The notes below the pieces were generated by a model. It was not told the origin of the DNA and did not search any database. It worked only from the letters and a program-made list of their open reading frames with translations. The translations under genes were made by a program, and so were the position numbers. From positions 620,001-684,000 of the forward strand of contig NZ_CP062221.1 in NCBI RefSeq assembly GCF_021590045.1: DNA of 64,000 bases. Direction: 5' to 3'. Within the stretch, counting starts at the first letter, position 1. Each line of letters begins with the position of its first letter. Below, in pieces: positions 15,059-24,565 of this stretch. The stretch comes from Cellulomonas palmilytica (lineage in GTDB: Bacteria; Actinomycetota; Actinomycetes; Actinomycetales; Cellulomonadaceae).

Positions 15059-17875
15059 ATGCGTGTTCCGACGCTGCTCGCGACATCCCGCCCCACCACC
15101 ACCGCGAGACGCGCCGCCGCGGGCGCCGTCGCCCTCGCGCTGACCGCGACCGGCATCGCCCTGGCGACCAGCCCGGCCGACGCCGCCGACCCACCCAACG
15201 CTGCGGGCTACACCTGGGGCAACGTCGAGGTCGTCGGCGGTGGCTTCGTCCCCGGGATCGTCTACAACCAGGGCGAGAAGGGCCTCGTCTACGCCCGCAC
15301 GGACATCGGCGGCGCGTACCGTCTCGACGCCGGCTCCCGGCGCTGGGTGCCCCTGCTCGACCACATCGGCTGGGACGAGTGGTCGCACAGCGGCGTCCTG
15401 TCGATCGCGACCGACGCACGCGACCCCGACCGCGTCTACGCCGCCGTCGGCACCTACACCAACGAGTGGGACCCCCAGAACGGCGCGATCCTGCGCTCCA
15501 CGAACCGCGGCGAGACGTGGGAGAAGACCGACCTGCCGTTCAAGGTCGGCGGGAACATGCCCGGCCGCGGCATGGGCGAGCGCCTGCAGATCGACCCCAA
15601 CGACAACCGCGTCCTCTACCTCGGCACCGAGGAGGGCCACGGCCTGTGGCGGTCGACCGACTTCGGCGTCACCTGGTCGAAGGTCACGAGCTTCCCCAAC
15701 GTCGGCAACTACGTGCAGGACCCGACGTCCTCGAACTCGTACCTCACGTCCAACCAGGGCGTCGTGTGGGTGACGTTCGACCCCACGAGCGGCTCCGCGG
15801 GCGTGGCCAGCAGGACGATCTACGTCGGCGTCGCCGACAAGGAGAACAACGTCTACCGGTCGACCGACGGCGGCAGCACCTGGTCGCGCGTCCCCGGCCA
15901 GCCCACCGGGTACATCCCGCACAAGGGCGTGTTCGACGCCGTCGGCAAGCAGCTCTACATCGCGACGAGCGACACCGGCGGACCGTACGACGGCGCCAAG
16001 GGCGACGTGTGGCGCCTCGACACGACGACGGGAACGTGGACGCAGGTCTCGCCCGTCCCGTCGTCGAGCTCCGACCTCTACTACGGCTACTCGGGCCTGA
16101 CGATCGACCGGCAGGACCCCGACACGATCATGGTCGCCACCCAGGTCTCCTGGTGGCCGGACGTCGTCATCTTCCGGTCCACCGACCGCGGCGCCACCTG
16201 GTCGCGCATCTGGGACTGGAACGGCTACCCCGACCGCACCTTGCGCTACACGCAGGACATCTCCGCGGCACCGTGGCTCGGCTTCAACGCGACGAACCCG
16301 CAGCCGCCCGAGCCCCCCGTCAAGCTCGGCTGGATGACCGAGTCGCTCGAGATCGACCCGTTCGACTCCGACAGGATGATGTACGGCACCGGCGCCACGA
16401 TCTACGGCACCGACAACCTCACCGCGTGGGACGCCGGCGGGAAGATCGACATCACCGTCAAGGCCCAGGGCATCGAGGAGACCGCGGTGCTCGACCTCGC
16501 CGCACCCCCCGGGGCCGTCGAGCTCGTGTCCGCGCTCGGTGACCTCGGCGGGTTCGTCCACACCGACATCACCAAGGTCCCCGCCAAGCAGTTCACGCAG
16601 CCGTTCCACGGCTCGGGGACGTCGGTCGACTTCGCCGAGAAGAACCCGTCAACCATGGTCCGGGTCGGGCACGCCGTCGACGGGAGCGTCGAGTCGCACA
16701 TCGGCGTCTCGACCACCTCCGGCTCGACGTGGTGGGCCGGTCAGGAGCCCGGCGGCGTGACGAAGTCCGGCACCGTCGCGATCAACGCCGACGGCACCGC
16801 GATCGTCTGGTCTCCCGAGGGCGCCGGCGTGCACCGCTCGACGACGCTCGGCTCGACGTGGACCGCGTCGACCGGCGTGCCCGCCCAGGCGCAGGTCGAG
16901 TCCGACCGCGAGGACGCGAAGGCGTTCTACGCCTACTCGGCCGGGAGGTTCTACGTCTCGCGCGACGCGGGCGTGAGCTTCACCGCGTCCTCGGCGTCCG
17001 GGTTCCCGACGACCGGCAACGTCCGGTTCGGCGCGGTGCCCGGCAAGGCCGGCCACGTGTGGCTGGCCGCCGAGAACGGCCTCTACCGCTCGACGGACTA
17101 CGGCACCACGTTCACGAAGCTCCCGGGCTTCACCGACGGCGGTGCGGTGGGCTTCGGCAAGGCGGCGCCCGGTGCGTCGTACCCGGCGATCTACTCGACG
17201 TCCGAGTACGAGGGCGTGCGCGGGTTCTTCCGGTCCGTCGACGGCGGCAGCACGTGGACCCGCATCAACGACGACGAGCACCAGTACGCCTGGACCGGCG
17301 CGGCGATCACGGGCGACCCGGACGTGTTCGGTCGCGTGTACGTGGGCACCAACGGCCGCGGCATCGTGGTCGGGAACACCGGCACCACCCCCACGGTGAC
17401 GCCGACCCCGACGCCCACGGCCACGCCGACACCCACGCCGACGCCCACCCCCACGCCTACGCCGACACCCACGCCGACGCCCACCCCCACGCCTACGCCG
17501 ACACCCACGCCCACCCCCACGCCGACCGTGACGCCGACGAACCCGCCGACCGACCCCCCGGCAGGGGCGTGCACCGTGAAGTACGCGACCAACGACTGGC
17601 CGGGTGGCTTCACGGCGTCGATCAGGGTCACGTCCGCGAGCGCGGTCGGCTCCTGGTCGCTCGGGTTCTCGTTCCCGGGCAGCCAGACGGTCGTGAGCGG
17701 CTGGTCCGGTGACTACGCACAGAGAGGCAAGGACGTGACGGTGACCAACGCCCCGTGGAACGGCACGATCGCCGCGGGCGGGTCGGTCGACCTCGGGTTC
17801 AACGGCGCCTTCACGGGCTCGAACCCCAGGCCGACGAGCTTCACGCTCAACGGCACCTCCTGCACGGTGTCCTGA
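15059..17875 (+). CDS. secreted GH74 xyloglucanase with C-terminal CBM2
   Basis: The 938-residue enzyme is exported: a twin-positive, Ala-rich signal peptide ends at ADA near residue 43. The catalytic part (about 48-770) is two seven-bladed propellers of family GH74, with repeated Asp-box motifs such as [16 protein letters not shown] and SVDGGSTW and the conserved [14 protein letters not shown] near the start. A Pro/Thr linker of repeated TP units (about 776-834, DNA repeat 17397-17525) joins a CBM2 cellulose-binding module (about 838-938). It should hydrolyse xyloglucan attached to cellulose outside the cell. AAGGAG lies 7 bases before the ATG. The stop codon is the first unit of a repeat array. 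Confidence 0.93.
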   Translation: MRVPTLLATSRPTTTARRAAAGAVALALTATGIALATSPADAADPPNAAGYTWGNVEVVGGGFVPGIVYNQGEKGLVYARTDIGGAYRLDAGSRRWVPLLDHIGWDEWSHSGVLSIATDARDPDRVYAAVGTYTNEWDPQNGAILRSTNRGETWEKTDLPFKVGGNMPGRGMGERLQIDPNDNRVLYLGTEEGHGLWRSTDFGVTWSKVTSFPNVGNYVQDPTSSNSYLTSNQGVVWVTFDPTSGSAGVASRTIYVGVADKENNVYRSTDGGSTWSRVPGQPTGYIPHKGVFDAVGKQLYIATSDTGGPYDGAKGDVWRLDTTTGTWTQVSPVPSSSSDLYYGYSGLTIDRQDPDTIMVATQVSWWPDVVIFRSTDRGATWSRIWDWNGYPDRTLRYTQDISAAPWLGFNATNPQPPEPPVKLGWMTESLEIDPFDSDRMMYGTGATIYGTDNLTAWDAGGKIDITVKAQGIEETAVLDLAAPPGAVELVSALGDLGGFVHTDITKVPAKQFTQPFHGSGTSVDFAEKNPSTMVRVGHAVDGSVESHIGVSTTSGSTWWAGQEPGGVTKSGTVAINADGTAIVWSPEGAGVHRSTTLGSTWTASTGVPAQAQVESDREDAKAFYAYSAGRFYVSRDAGVSFTASSASGFPTTGNVRFGAVPGKAGHVWLAAENGLYRSTDYGTTFTKLPGFTDGGAVGFGKAAPGASYPAIYSTSEYEGVRGFFRSVDGGSTWTRINDDEHQYAWTGAAITGDPDVFGRVYVGTNGRGIVVGNTGTTPTVTPTPTPTATPTPTPTPTPTPTPTPTPTPTPTPTPTPTPTPTPTVTPTNPPTDPPAGACTVKYATNDWPGGFTASIRVTSASAVGSWSLGFSFPGSQTVVSGWSGDYAQRGKDVTVTNAPWNGTIAAGGSVDLGFNGAFTGSNPRPTSFTLNGTSCTVS

Positions 17876-18000
17876 CACTCGCGGTGTCGTCCTGACACCA
17901 CCCACGGCGTCCTGACACCCCGGCGTCCTGACACCACGGCGTCCTGACACCACGGCGTCCTGACACCACGGCGTCCTGACACCCCGGCGTCCTGACGCGC
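17871..18000. repeat. tandem array repeating the GH74 stop codon
   Basis: Starting at the GH74 stop (CCTGACAC), the unit GGCGTCCTGACACCAC recurs with periods of 20, 20 and then 16 bp; TGA triplets occur at 17873, 17893, 17913, 17929, 17945, 17961, 17977 and 17993. Because 16 and 20 are not multiples of three, all frames are stopped several times. There are no spacers, so it is not a CRISPR array. The rest of 17876-18294 holds only this array and two hairpins; I see no gene. Confidence 0.7.
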
Positions 18001-18054
18001 AGCGTCTCGACGCGCACGACGTTCCTGACACGCACGGCGTCGTGAACGTGATCG

Positions 18055-18097
18055 CGTCGGGTGGGGACCGGGCCCGCAACCCGGTCCCCACCCGACG
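18055..18097. terminator. 18-bp perfect hairpin terminator
   Basis: Arms 18055-18072 and 18080-18097 (CGTCGGGTGGGGACCGGG and its complement) pair perfectly around a 7-nt loop. The hairpin lies between the convergent GH74 and HNH genes and can serve both. Confidence 0.75.
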
Positions 18098-18160
18098 CCA
18101 GACCTGGCCCGCGACGTGCGCGTCGCGACGCCCGGCGACCGGCCCCGTGTCCCGGTCGGG

Positions 18161-18198
18161 CGGGGGTGCGGGGGAAGCGGACACCCCTCGCACCCCCG
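18161..18198. terminator. hairpin terminator for the HNH gene
   Basis: CGGGGGTGCG (18161-18170) pairs with CGCACCCCCG (18189-18198), and GGGG/CCCC inside can extend the stem. It is about 95 bp downstream of the HNH protein stop on the minus strand. Confidence 0.5.
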
Positions 18199-18294
18199 TC
18201 GTCGGGCTCCCCACGAGCAGGGCCACGATCTCGTCCTCGACCGTGGGTGCGGCCTGGGACCGCGCGAGCTCGCCGACCCGCCAGACGGGGTCGC

Positions 18295-20073
18295 TCAGCC
18301 CGGTCGCGGCATGGCGAACAGCGAGGCGCCGCCCTCCTCCCGCTCGTCGGTGCGTCTGACGGCGCGCTCATCGTCGTGGTCGCCCCCGAGCGGCGCGCCG
18401 GCACGCACCGGCCCCCGAGGTGTCCGGTCATCGGGGTCGGGACCCCGCGGCCGATCTCGACCCAGGCCTCGAGCGGCCGGTCCGGACGCCCCTGGATCCT
18501 GTACGGAGCGCTCGGCTGGTCCGAGCGTGGCCGGCTCTTGGCCCGCGCGCACGACCGTGCCGCCGCGCGTGCGGAACGTGTACGTCACGGGCGGGAGGGC
18601 GCCGGCGACCAGGCGCGACGACACTCCCCGCGGCGGTGGCGCGGGTGGGTGACGTTGGATCGTCAGGTCTCGCTCGTGCACGACGTGGTGGTGGTAGCCG
18701 CACAGGACGACCCCGTTCTCGACGGACGTCTCGCCGCCGTCCCGGTCCCACCAGCGGATGTGGTGGACCTCGCACCACCGTGCGGGCCGCCCGCAGCCGG
18801 GCCACGTGCACCCGCCGTCCCGCGCGACGACCGCGCGGCGCAGGTGCCCGGTGTAGAGGCGCTGGGTGCGCCCCACGTCGACCGGCCTGCTCTCGGCGTC
18901 CACGACCACGCGCGTGAGCGCGCAGTCGCACAGCAGCCGCGCGGCCTCGCTCACCGGGATCGGGGCACCGTCCTCGTCGACCGGCGCGGGGACACCCCGC
19001 ATCGCCTCGGCGAGGCGAGCCGAGGCGTCGGCACGATCAGCGGACCGGACACCACCGCCGAGCGCACCACCGCCGAGCGCACCACCGCCGAGCTCGCTCC
19101 CACTCCGCCCACCCGCGAGGACCTCACCGCCCGACGCCCCGCCGGCCTCTCGGCCGCCGGTCCGCAGAGCGCGGACCAGGGTGCGGAACGTCTGCTCCCC
19201 CAGCACGACCGACACGTGCGGGCGTGACACGGCCGTCGTGGCGTCGGGCTCGGACAGCGCCAGGTCCGCGAGCGCGACGAGCCCGTCGGCCCGCCGCTGC
19301 TCGGTGGTGCGCTCGTCGTCCTGCGCGGGCCGGCCCTGGGCGCCCTCGAGCGCGAGCCGCAGCCGGTGACCGGAGCGGTGGTCGAGCATCCCGCGCACCT
19401 GGGTGCCGCCGGGCAGGTCGGTCACGAACAGGTGCCGGCGCTCCCGCTGCGCGGCGTGCTCACGCTCGACGGTGACGGGGTCGACCTGCGCGACGAACCG
19501 GTCGACCGCCTTGGCGAACTCCCGCCCGTCGAGCCGCCGACCGAGGGCGACGAGCTCGTCCTGCGTGGTCCGGTCCGCGAGCGCGGCGGCGACGGCGGGT
19601 GTCGCGCGGGACACCGCGCGGGCGAGCACGTCGACGTGCTGCGCGGAGAGCTCGGTCGCGGTGAACGCCCGCTCGACGGACGGCATCGTCGTGATGACGT
19701 GCGCGCCGCGCAGCTCGGCTCCCGCGGCGGACGCGCCGGCGCGCGTCGTCCGACCGCGCCACGCGGCCACGTCCCGGTCGCCGTGGCCCTGCCACGACCC
19801 CGCGCGAGCCTCGGCTCCGAGCAGGTGCGCCCGGGCGGTCGTGAGGGCCGCGACGGCCTCGTCGATGCGCGCGAGCACCGCGTGCCGCTCACGCGCGGAC
19901 CATCGTGCGGCGTCCCGCGCCCGCGCCGCGACCCGGTGCGCGACGGCACCGAGCCCCGCAGCCTCGTCGGACGGCGCGGCCTCGTCGGACGGCGCGGCCT
20001 CGTCGGAGGGCGCCGGCACGTCGTCGGACGGCGCGCCACCGCCCGCGACCTCCGCGACACCGTTCGAATACAT
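18295..20073 (-). CDS. DUF222/HNH endonuclease-signature protein (13E12-type), SOS-controlled
   Basis: The 592-residue protein has an N-terminal PSDEAA repeat, a helical DUF222 region (about 50-330), a Gly-rich disordered insertion (about 295-330), and a C-terminal HNH nuclease motif. The nuclease part reads CTWPGCGRPARWCEVHHIRWW, then ENGVVLCGYHHHVVHE, giving both zinc-binding cysteine pairs and the catalytic HH-N-H residues (about 427-475). Such 13E12-family proteins occur in multiple copies in actinobacteria, and in mycobacteria several are DNA-damage inducible. The ATG at 20071-20073 sits inside a LexA box and a -10 TACGAT ends 6 bp before it, so the mRNA is probably leaderless. Confidence 0.88.
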   Translation of the reverse strand: MYSNGVAEVAGGGAPSDDVPAPSDEAAPSDEAAPSDEAAGLGAVAHRVAARARDAARWSARERHAVLARIDEAVAALTTARAHLLGAEARAGSWQGHGDRDVAAWRGRTTRAGASAAGAELRGAHVITTMPSVERAFTATELSAQHVDVLARAVSRATPAVAAALADRTTQDELVALGRRLDGREFAKAVDRFVAQVDPVTVEREHAAQRERRHLFVTDLPGGTQVRGMLDHRSGHRLRLALEGAQGRPAQDDERTTEQRRADGLVALADLALSEPDATTAVSRPHVSVVLGEQTFRTLVRALRTGGREAGGASGGEVLAGGRSGSELGGGALGGGALGGGVRSADRADASARLAEAMRGVPAPVDEDGAPIPVSEAARLLCDCALTRVVVDAESRPVDVGRTQRLYTGHLRRAVVARDGGCTWPGCGRPARWCEVHHIRWWDRDGGETSVENGVVLCGYHHHVVHERDLTIQRHPPAPPPRGVSSRLVAGALPPVTYTFRTRGGTVVRAGQEPATLGPAERSVQDPGASGPAARGLGRDRPRGPDPDDRTPRGPVRAGAPLGGDHDDERAVRRTDEREEGGASLFAMPRPG

Positions 20074-20085
20074 GTTCGAATCGTA
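20064..20085 (-). promoter_or_regulatory. SOS (LexA) box overlapping -10 and start codon
   Basis: On the minus strand 20064-20079 reads TCGAACATGTATTCGA, one change from the actinobacterial LexA consensus TCGAAC-N4-GTTCGA, within an 18-bp palindrome (20063-20080). The -10 hexamer TACGAT occupies 20080-20085. The HNH start codon lies within the box, so bound LexA would cover the transcription start. Confidence 0.75.
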
Positions 20086-20241
20086 CCGATCTGCACAGAC
20101 ACGCGCCGTCGTCGTCCACAGGCCCTGACGCCCCGCCCAGCGTCACTCCAGGATCACCCGGACCAAACCGTGCGCACCCCGCTGACTCTGCGCCGGGGCG
20201 CTGCTAGCGTCGCAGGCATCCCGGGGGGCGGGAGGCTCACG

Positions 20242-22422
20242 GTGCACGCTCGAGCGGACGGGTCGGCAGGCGCGCCGACGCGCGCCGAACCGGTGCACGC
20301 GTCGACGTCCGACCGCACGACGGCCGCCCCCGTCACGCCGGTGTCGTGCGCGCGCACACCGCTGCGCCCGGCCCCGGTGGTGTACCGGTCGGCGCTCGTG
20401 GGGAGCGTCGACGACCCGGCGGAGCTCGACGCCGAGCGGCGCGCGGACGAGGTCGTCGAGTTCCTGCGTGGGCGCGCACCGGGACCCGACGACGACGGGC
20501 CCGAGCCGCACCTCGACCGCCTGCGCCGGAGGTGGTCGGCTGCCACGGACGCGCGCACGGGCATACCCGGCGAGCCGGCCCCCACCCCGCCGGCCCTCGC
20601 CCCGCACGCACGACCCGCACCGATCGCCCGGGTGCCCCGCGGCGGCGCGGCGCCGATGGGCGCGAGCGGCGGCCCGCTGGACGCCGGGACGCAGGAGCAG
20701 GTCGAGCGGCTCCGCGGTGCGGGCAGCCCGCTGCCGGTGGAGGTCAGGACGCCGATGGAGGCCGCGCTCGGCGCGGACCTGGCGCCGGTACGGGTGCACA
20801 CGGGCGACCAGGCGGCGGCGCTGAGCGGACGGCTGGGCGCTCGCGCGTTCACCTTCGGCACGGACGTCGTCTTCGCGGACGGGGTGCCGGACATCCGGCA
20901 GGACGCCGGCGCACGCCTGTGGGCGCACGAGCTCACGCACGTCGTCCAGCAGCGCAGCGTCGGTCTCCGCCGCACGTGGGACCCCACGACGAGCACGACG
21001 AGCACGAGCACGACGAGCACGAGCACGACGAGCACGAGCACGACGAGCACGCCGACGACGAGCACGAGCACGACGAGCACGCCGACGACGACCACGCCGA
21101 CGACGACCGCCGCGCCCGCCACGCCCACCGTGCGGCGCATCTCGAGCCTGGCGACGTTCCAGGCCGCGACCCCGGCGACGTTCCTCAACGCGCGCAAGCG
21201 CATCCTGACGGTCGACGACCGCCTGTCCGACTACATCGGCAGCTCGGGCGCGGCGCGGGTCCCGGCGCTGCAGGCGCTGCGGGCGGCGTGCGCGACGTAC
21301 ATCGCGGCGGGTGGTCAGGCCGCGGGGCGCGTCGCGGCGGTCACGGCGCTGCGTGCGGAGGCGACGGCGGAGATGCCGTTGCTGCAGGCGCTGGGTGCGG
21401 CGAACGCGGACCTGCTGGAGGACGTGGTGGCGCGCGCGGGAGGGGCGGCGAACATCGCCGCGCTGACGCTGGTCGCGACGCACCTGACGCCGGCTGAGGG
21501 CAGCCTGCTGCCCCGTCTGGTGGACGCGGTCGGCGGCGGTGCGGGGCTCGGGGTCCTCGACACCCTGGTGCAGGCGCTCAACCCGGTGGCGCAGGCGGTG
21601 CACCTGCCGACGCTGATCGCGGCGTGCGCGGGCGCGCTCAACCACCTGGCGCCGTTGCTCACCGCGGCGCGGGGCAACGTGGTGGACCTGATCTTCCTGG
21701 TCCCGCGGGCGGGTGGCGGGAACCAGGTGACGCTCAACCTGCTGACGGCGATGCTCGGTCCGAACGTCGTGGGCTCCGCGCTGCGGAGCTTCGACGGCCA
21801 CACGGAGAAGCTGGTGCCGATGGCCGCGCGGGCGAACGGGACGCAGGCGGACTTCCAGCGCATGGCTCAGGAGGCTCCCTTCTTCCACCACCTGCCGCCC
21901 CTCGGGCCGCCGGCCCTCGCGACGATCGACCTCGACCTGCCGCGAGCGGTCTTCGACGCGACGCCGGCGCCGGTGGGCCCGACCGGCCCCGACCCGGGCG
22001 TCTACACGAACGCCTCGTACCGGGTCCGCTGGACCCACTACTACTCCCGCCACGTGCGGCGGCACTTCAACTTCGCCGAGATCAAGTCGCGGAACGCGTT
22101 CTGGCCGGACCCGTGGACGAACGTCGAGATGCTCGCGGTGATCAACCCGTGGTTCGCGGCGGCGGCGAACGCCGGGTACTACATGGGTGGACCGACGCCT
22201 GCGACGGACCGTCCGGCTCCGGCGAACTTCACGGCGGCGGTCCCGATGCCTGTCGGGGGCAACGTGCAGGTCCGCGGAGGTGTCTTCTCGGCGCCGACTC
22301 CACCCGCGCTGCCGATGATCGACCAGTTCTTCCCGCTCTCGGCGACCGTGGCGGGGCAGCACGCGGCTATCGTCGACGTCTCGGCGGAGGATCTGCGGGC
22401 GATCCAGGCTGCGGTCTTCTGA
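20242..22422 (+). CDS. DUF4157 (eCIS-core) protein, candidate toxin
   Basis: The 726-residue protein has an unassigned N-terminus (1-138), a DUF4157/eCIS-core domain (about 139-237) with VRVHTGDQAAAL, GARAFTFGTDVVF and the zinc motif HELTHVVQQ, a Thr/Ser repeat linker of TSTTSTS units (about 249-293), and a 430-residue C-terminal part. The last 130 residues contain WTHYYSRHVRRHFNFAEIK, a His/Arg-rich helix followed by FWPDPWTN, which could be a nuclease-type effector domain (inference). DUF4157 is commonly found on effectors loaded into extracellular contractile systems and on polymorphic toxins. The GTG start at 20242 has GGAGG six bases before it. No signal peptide is visible. Confidence 0.78.
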   Translation: MHARADGSAGAPTRAEPVHASTSDRTTAAPVTPVSCARTPLRPAPVVYRSALVGSVDDPAELDAERRADEVVEFLRGRAPGPDDDGPEPHLDRLRRRWSAATDARTGIPGEPAPTPPALAPHARPAPIARVPRGGAAPMGASGGPLDAGTQEQVERLRGAGSPLPVEVRTPMEAALGADLAPVRVHTGDQAAALSGRLGARAFTFGTDVVFADGVPDIRQDAGARLWAHELTHVVQQRSVGLRRTWDPTTSTTSTSTTSTSTTSTSTTSTPTTSTSTTSTPTTTTPTTTAAPATPTVRRISSLATFQAATPATFLNARKRILTVDDRLSDYIGSSGAARVPALQALRAACATYIAAGGQAAGRVAAVTALRAEATAEMPLLQALGAANADLLEDVVARAGGAANIAALTLVATHLTPAEGSLLPRLVDAVGGGAGLGVLDTLVQALNPVAQAVHLPTLIAACAGALNHLAPLLTAARGNVVDLIFLVPRAGGGNQVTLNLLTAMLGPNVVGSALRSFDGHTEKLVPMAARANGTQADFQRMAQEAPFFHHLPPLGPPALATIDLDLPRAVFDATPAPVGPTGPDPGVYTNASYRVRWTHYYSRHVRRHFNFAEIKSRNAFWPDPWTNVEMLAVINPWFAAAANAGYYMGGPTPATDRPAPANFTAAVPMPVGGNVQVRGGVFSAPTPPALPMIDQFFPLSATVAGQHAAIVDVSAEDLRAIQAAVF

Positions 22423-22452
22423 GCCCCGACGTGGGCGGAGAGGGGCGGGCGG

Positions 22453-22959
22453 TTGGCTGACGACGAGGTGGCCGGTCCGGTCGTGCGGTACGTCCTGGAC
22501 GTCGACGGGTTCCGCATCGACGAGGGCGACTCGATGCTGGCGTTCGACGAGTACGCGGACCCGGTCCGCGCGGCCGGGTACTGCGAGGGCGCGGTCGTGC
22601 TGGAGTCACCGGGCCGTGAGCCGCTGGAGCTGGAGGACGCGGTGCCGTTCCTCGTGACGCACCTGTGCTTCGGCGCGCTCGGGCCGCTGGCCGACGACCG
22701 CCCGGTGACGGTGCCGTTCTTCCTCACGGGGATCGACGTGGTCGCCGCGGTCCGGGACGACGAGGTGTGGCTGGACGTCGCGACGGGCGGGCGGTTCCAC
22801 GACGAGAAGCGGGCGACGCTGCGCGCGCTGTACGCGTGCGGTGCGCGGTTCGCGGCGTTCCACGCGCGCCTGTGGGAGGGCTACCCGGACCGCGCGGGCG
22901 AGGTCGCGAACCTCGAGGCGGCCCGTGCGGCGGCGGAGGCGGTCGTCGCGCGCGTGTGA
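22453..22959 (+). CDS. acidic 168-residue protein, possible immunity partner
   Basis: The ORF begins with TTG at 22453, preceded by GGAGAGGGGC, 30 bp after the DUF4157 gene, and is cotranscribed with it. The product is strongly acidic (MADDEVAGPVVRYVLDVDGF, EGDSMLAFDEYADPVRAAG) with no membrane segment or cysteine-rich motif. I do not recognise a family. A small acidic protein encoded directly after a DUF4157 protein fits an immunity protein neutralising a basic C-terminal toxin, but this rests on position and charge only. Confidence 0.65.
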   Translation: MADDEVAGPVVRYVLDVDGFRIDEGDSMLAFDEYADPVRAAGYCEGAVVLESPGREPLELEDAVPFLVTHLCFGALGPLADDRPVTVPFFLTGIDVVAAVRDDEVWLDVATGGRFHDEKRATLRALYACGARFAAFHARLWEGYPDRAGEVANLEAARAAAEAVVARV

Positions 22960-22999
22960 CGGCGGGCGTCCGACGAGAGCGGCACGTCGCCCCGGCGCG

Positions 23000-24562
23000 T
23001 CAGCCTGCCCCGGCGGCAATCCCGAGGATCACGAGCACGACGACGAGGTTCGCGACCAGCAGCGGCCACACGAACCTGAGGTACTTGTCGTACCCGACCT
23101 TCGCGATGGCGAGCCCGCCGACGACGACGGCGTTGGTGGGTGCGACGAGCAGCATGAGCCCGTGGCCCATCTGGAACGCGGTGATGACGAGGGCGCGTGA
23201 GACGCCGGCGAAGTCCCCGAGCGGCGCGAGCAGCGGCATGGCGAGGGTCGCGTGCCCGGACGACGACGGGATGAGGAACGCGAGCGGGATGTTGACGACG
23301 GTCACGAGCGCGGTGAACACGGCGGCGGAGGTGCCTTCGACGGCGCGTTCCATGGCGTTGAGGACGGTGTCCAGCGTCTCGGTGTTCGTCATGATCACGG
23401 ACACGCCGCGGGCGAGCAGGATGACGATGGCGGGCCCGATCATGTCGGCTGCGCCGCGTCCGATGAGCGACACGATCCGCCCCTCGCCCATGCGTGCGAC
23501 GACGCCGACGAGCACGGCGGCGAGCACGAACAGCATGGTCAGCTGCGGGAACCACCAGCCGAGCTCGAACCAGTAGGGCTCGGTCGTGGTCTGGTGGACG
23601 ATCTCGTCCTCGGCGGGCCCGGCGGTCGCCCCGAAGATCGACGACCAGGGGATGACGGAGAAGATCATGAGGGCGAACGTGGCGACGGTGATGGCGAGCA
23701 CCCACCGCTGCGTGCGGTCGAGCCGGGTGCCGGGCGCGACGGGTGAGGCCTCCTCCTCGTCGTCGGACGCGGGCTGCGCGAACCCGACGAGGGACGTCGA
23801 CGGGTCGCGGCGCACGCGCGCGGCGTAGCGCAGCACGAACGCGACGGCCATGGCGGTGAGCACGACCCACAGGACGACGCGCAGCACGATCCCGTCGCCG
23901 ATGGACACCCCGGCCTCGCCGGACGCGACGCCGATGGAGAACGGGTTGACGGTCGAGGCCATGGACCCGGTGAGCGCGCCGAGCACGATCGCGGCGGCGG
24001 CGACCATGCGGTCGTACCCGAGCGCGAGGAACAGCGGGATGAGCAGCGGGTAGAACCCGAACGTCTCGACGGAGAACCCCATGGTGGAGCCGAGCAGCGA
24101 GAACAGCACCATGATCCCGGCGACGAGGAGCCATCCGCGCGACCCGACGCGGTCGGCCATGGACGCGACGGCGACCTCGAGCGAGCGGGTCGAGAAGCTC
24201 ACGGAGATGAACGCGCCGAGCGCCATGATGAACATGACGACGCCGATGGACCCGAACATCCGCCCGAGGTTCTCGGTGTCGACGAACCCGCTGGCGGCGT
24301 CCTGGATGCCGTACAGGCCGTTGACGGGCGAGAGCACGAGCTGCTGGACGCGCTCGCCGAACGACAGCGGCGACTCGACCTGCTCGAACGACCCGGGGAC
24401 GGGCGCGCCGACCTCGTCGTGCTGGTAGCGACCGGACGGGATGAAGATCGCGGCGACCCACACGGCGAGGGTGACGATCGCGAGCGTGGTGATCGCGGAG
24501 GGGAACGAGAAGGAGCGCTTCCTGCGGGGCTCGGTGGTCGTCTCGGCTGCCGTCGCGCTCAT
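23000..24562 (-). CDS. YfcC-family permease
   Basis: The 520-residue protein has about twelve transmembrane segments and resembles YfcC/ArcD-like carriers: an N-terminal FPSAITTLAIVTLAVWVAAIFIPSGRY, the GSTMGFSVETFGFYPLLIPL segment, and the re-entrant-loop motifs ALTGSMASTVNPF and LIPSSSGHATLAMPLLAPLGDFAGV. Members are thought to move amino acids, dipeptides or C4-dicarboxylates. It starts 3 bp after the M20 dipeptidase gene, with the ribosome site GAGAGGGA inside the end of that gene, so the pair is probably one unit for uptake and hydrolysis of peptides (inference). Confidence 0.85.
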   Translation of the reverse strand: MSATAAETTTEPRRKRSFSFPSAITTLAIVTLAVWVAAIFIPSGRYQHDEVGAPVPGSFEQVESPLSFGERVQQLVLSPVNGLYGIQDAASGFVDTENLGRMFGSIGVVMFIMALGAFISVSFSTRSLEVAVASMADRVGSRGWLLVAGIMVLFSLLGSTMGFSVETFGFYPLLIPLFLALGYDRMVAAAAIVLGALTGSMASTVNPFSIGVASGEAGVSIGDGIVLRVVLWVVLTAMAVAFVLRYAARVRRDPSTSLVGFAQPASDDEEEASPVAPGTRLDRTQRWVLAITVATFALMIFSVIPWSSIFGATAGPAEDEIVHQTTTEPYWFELGWWFPQLTMLFVLAAVLVGVVARMGEGRIVSLIGRGAADMIGPAIVILLARGVSVIMTNTETLDTVLNAMERAVEGTSAAVFTALVTVVNIPLAFLIPSSSGHATLAMPLLAPLGDFAGVSRALVITAFQMGHGLMLLVAPTNAVVVGGLAIAKVGYDKYLRFVWPLLVANLVVVLVILGIAAGAG

Positions 24563-24565
24563 GGG

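Noticed and set aside
17871..18000. Regular short repeats that look CRISPR-like
   Set aside because: The copies are directly adjacent with no unique spacers, the unit is only 16-20 bp, and no cas genes are present.
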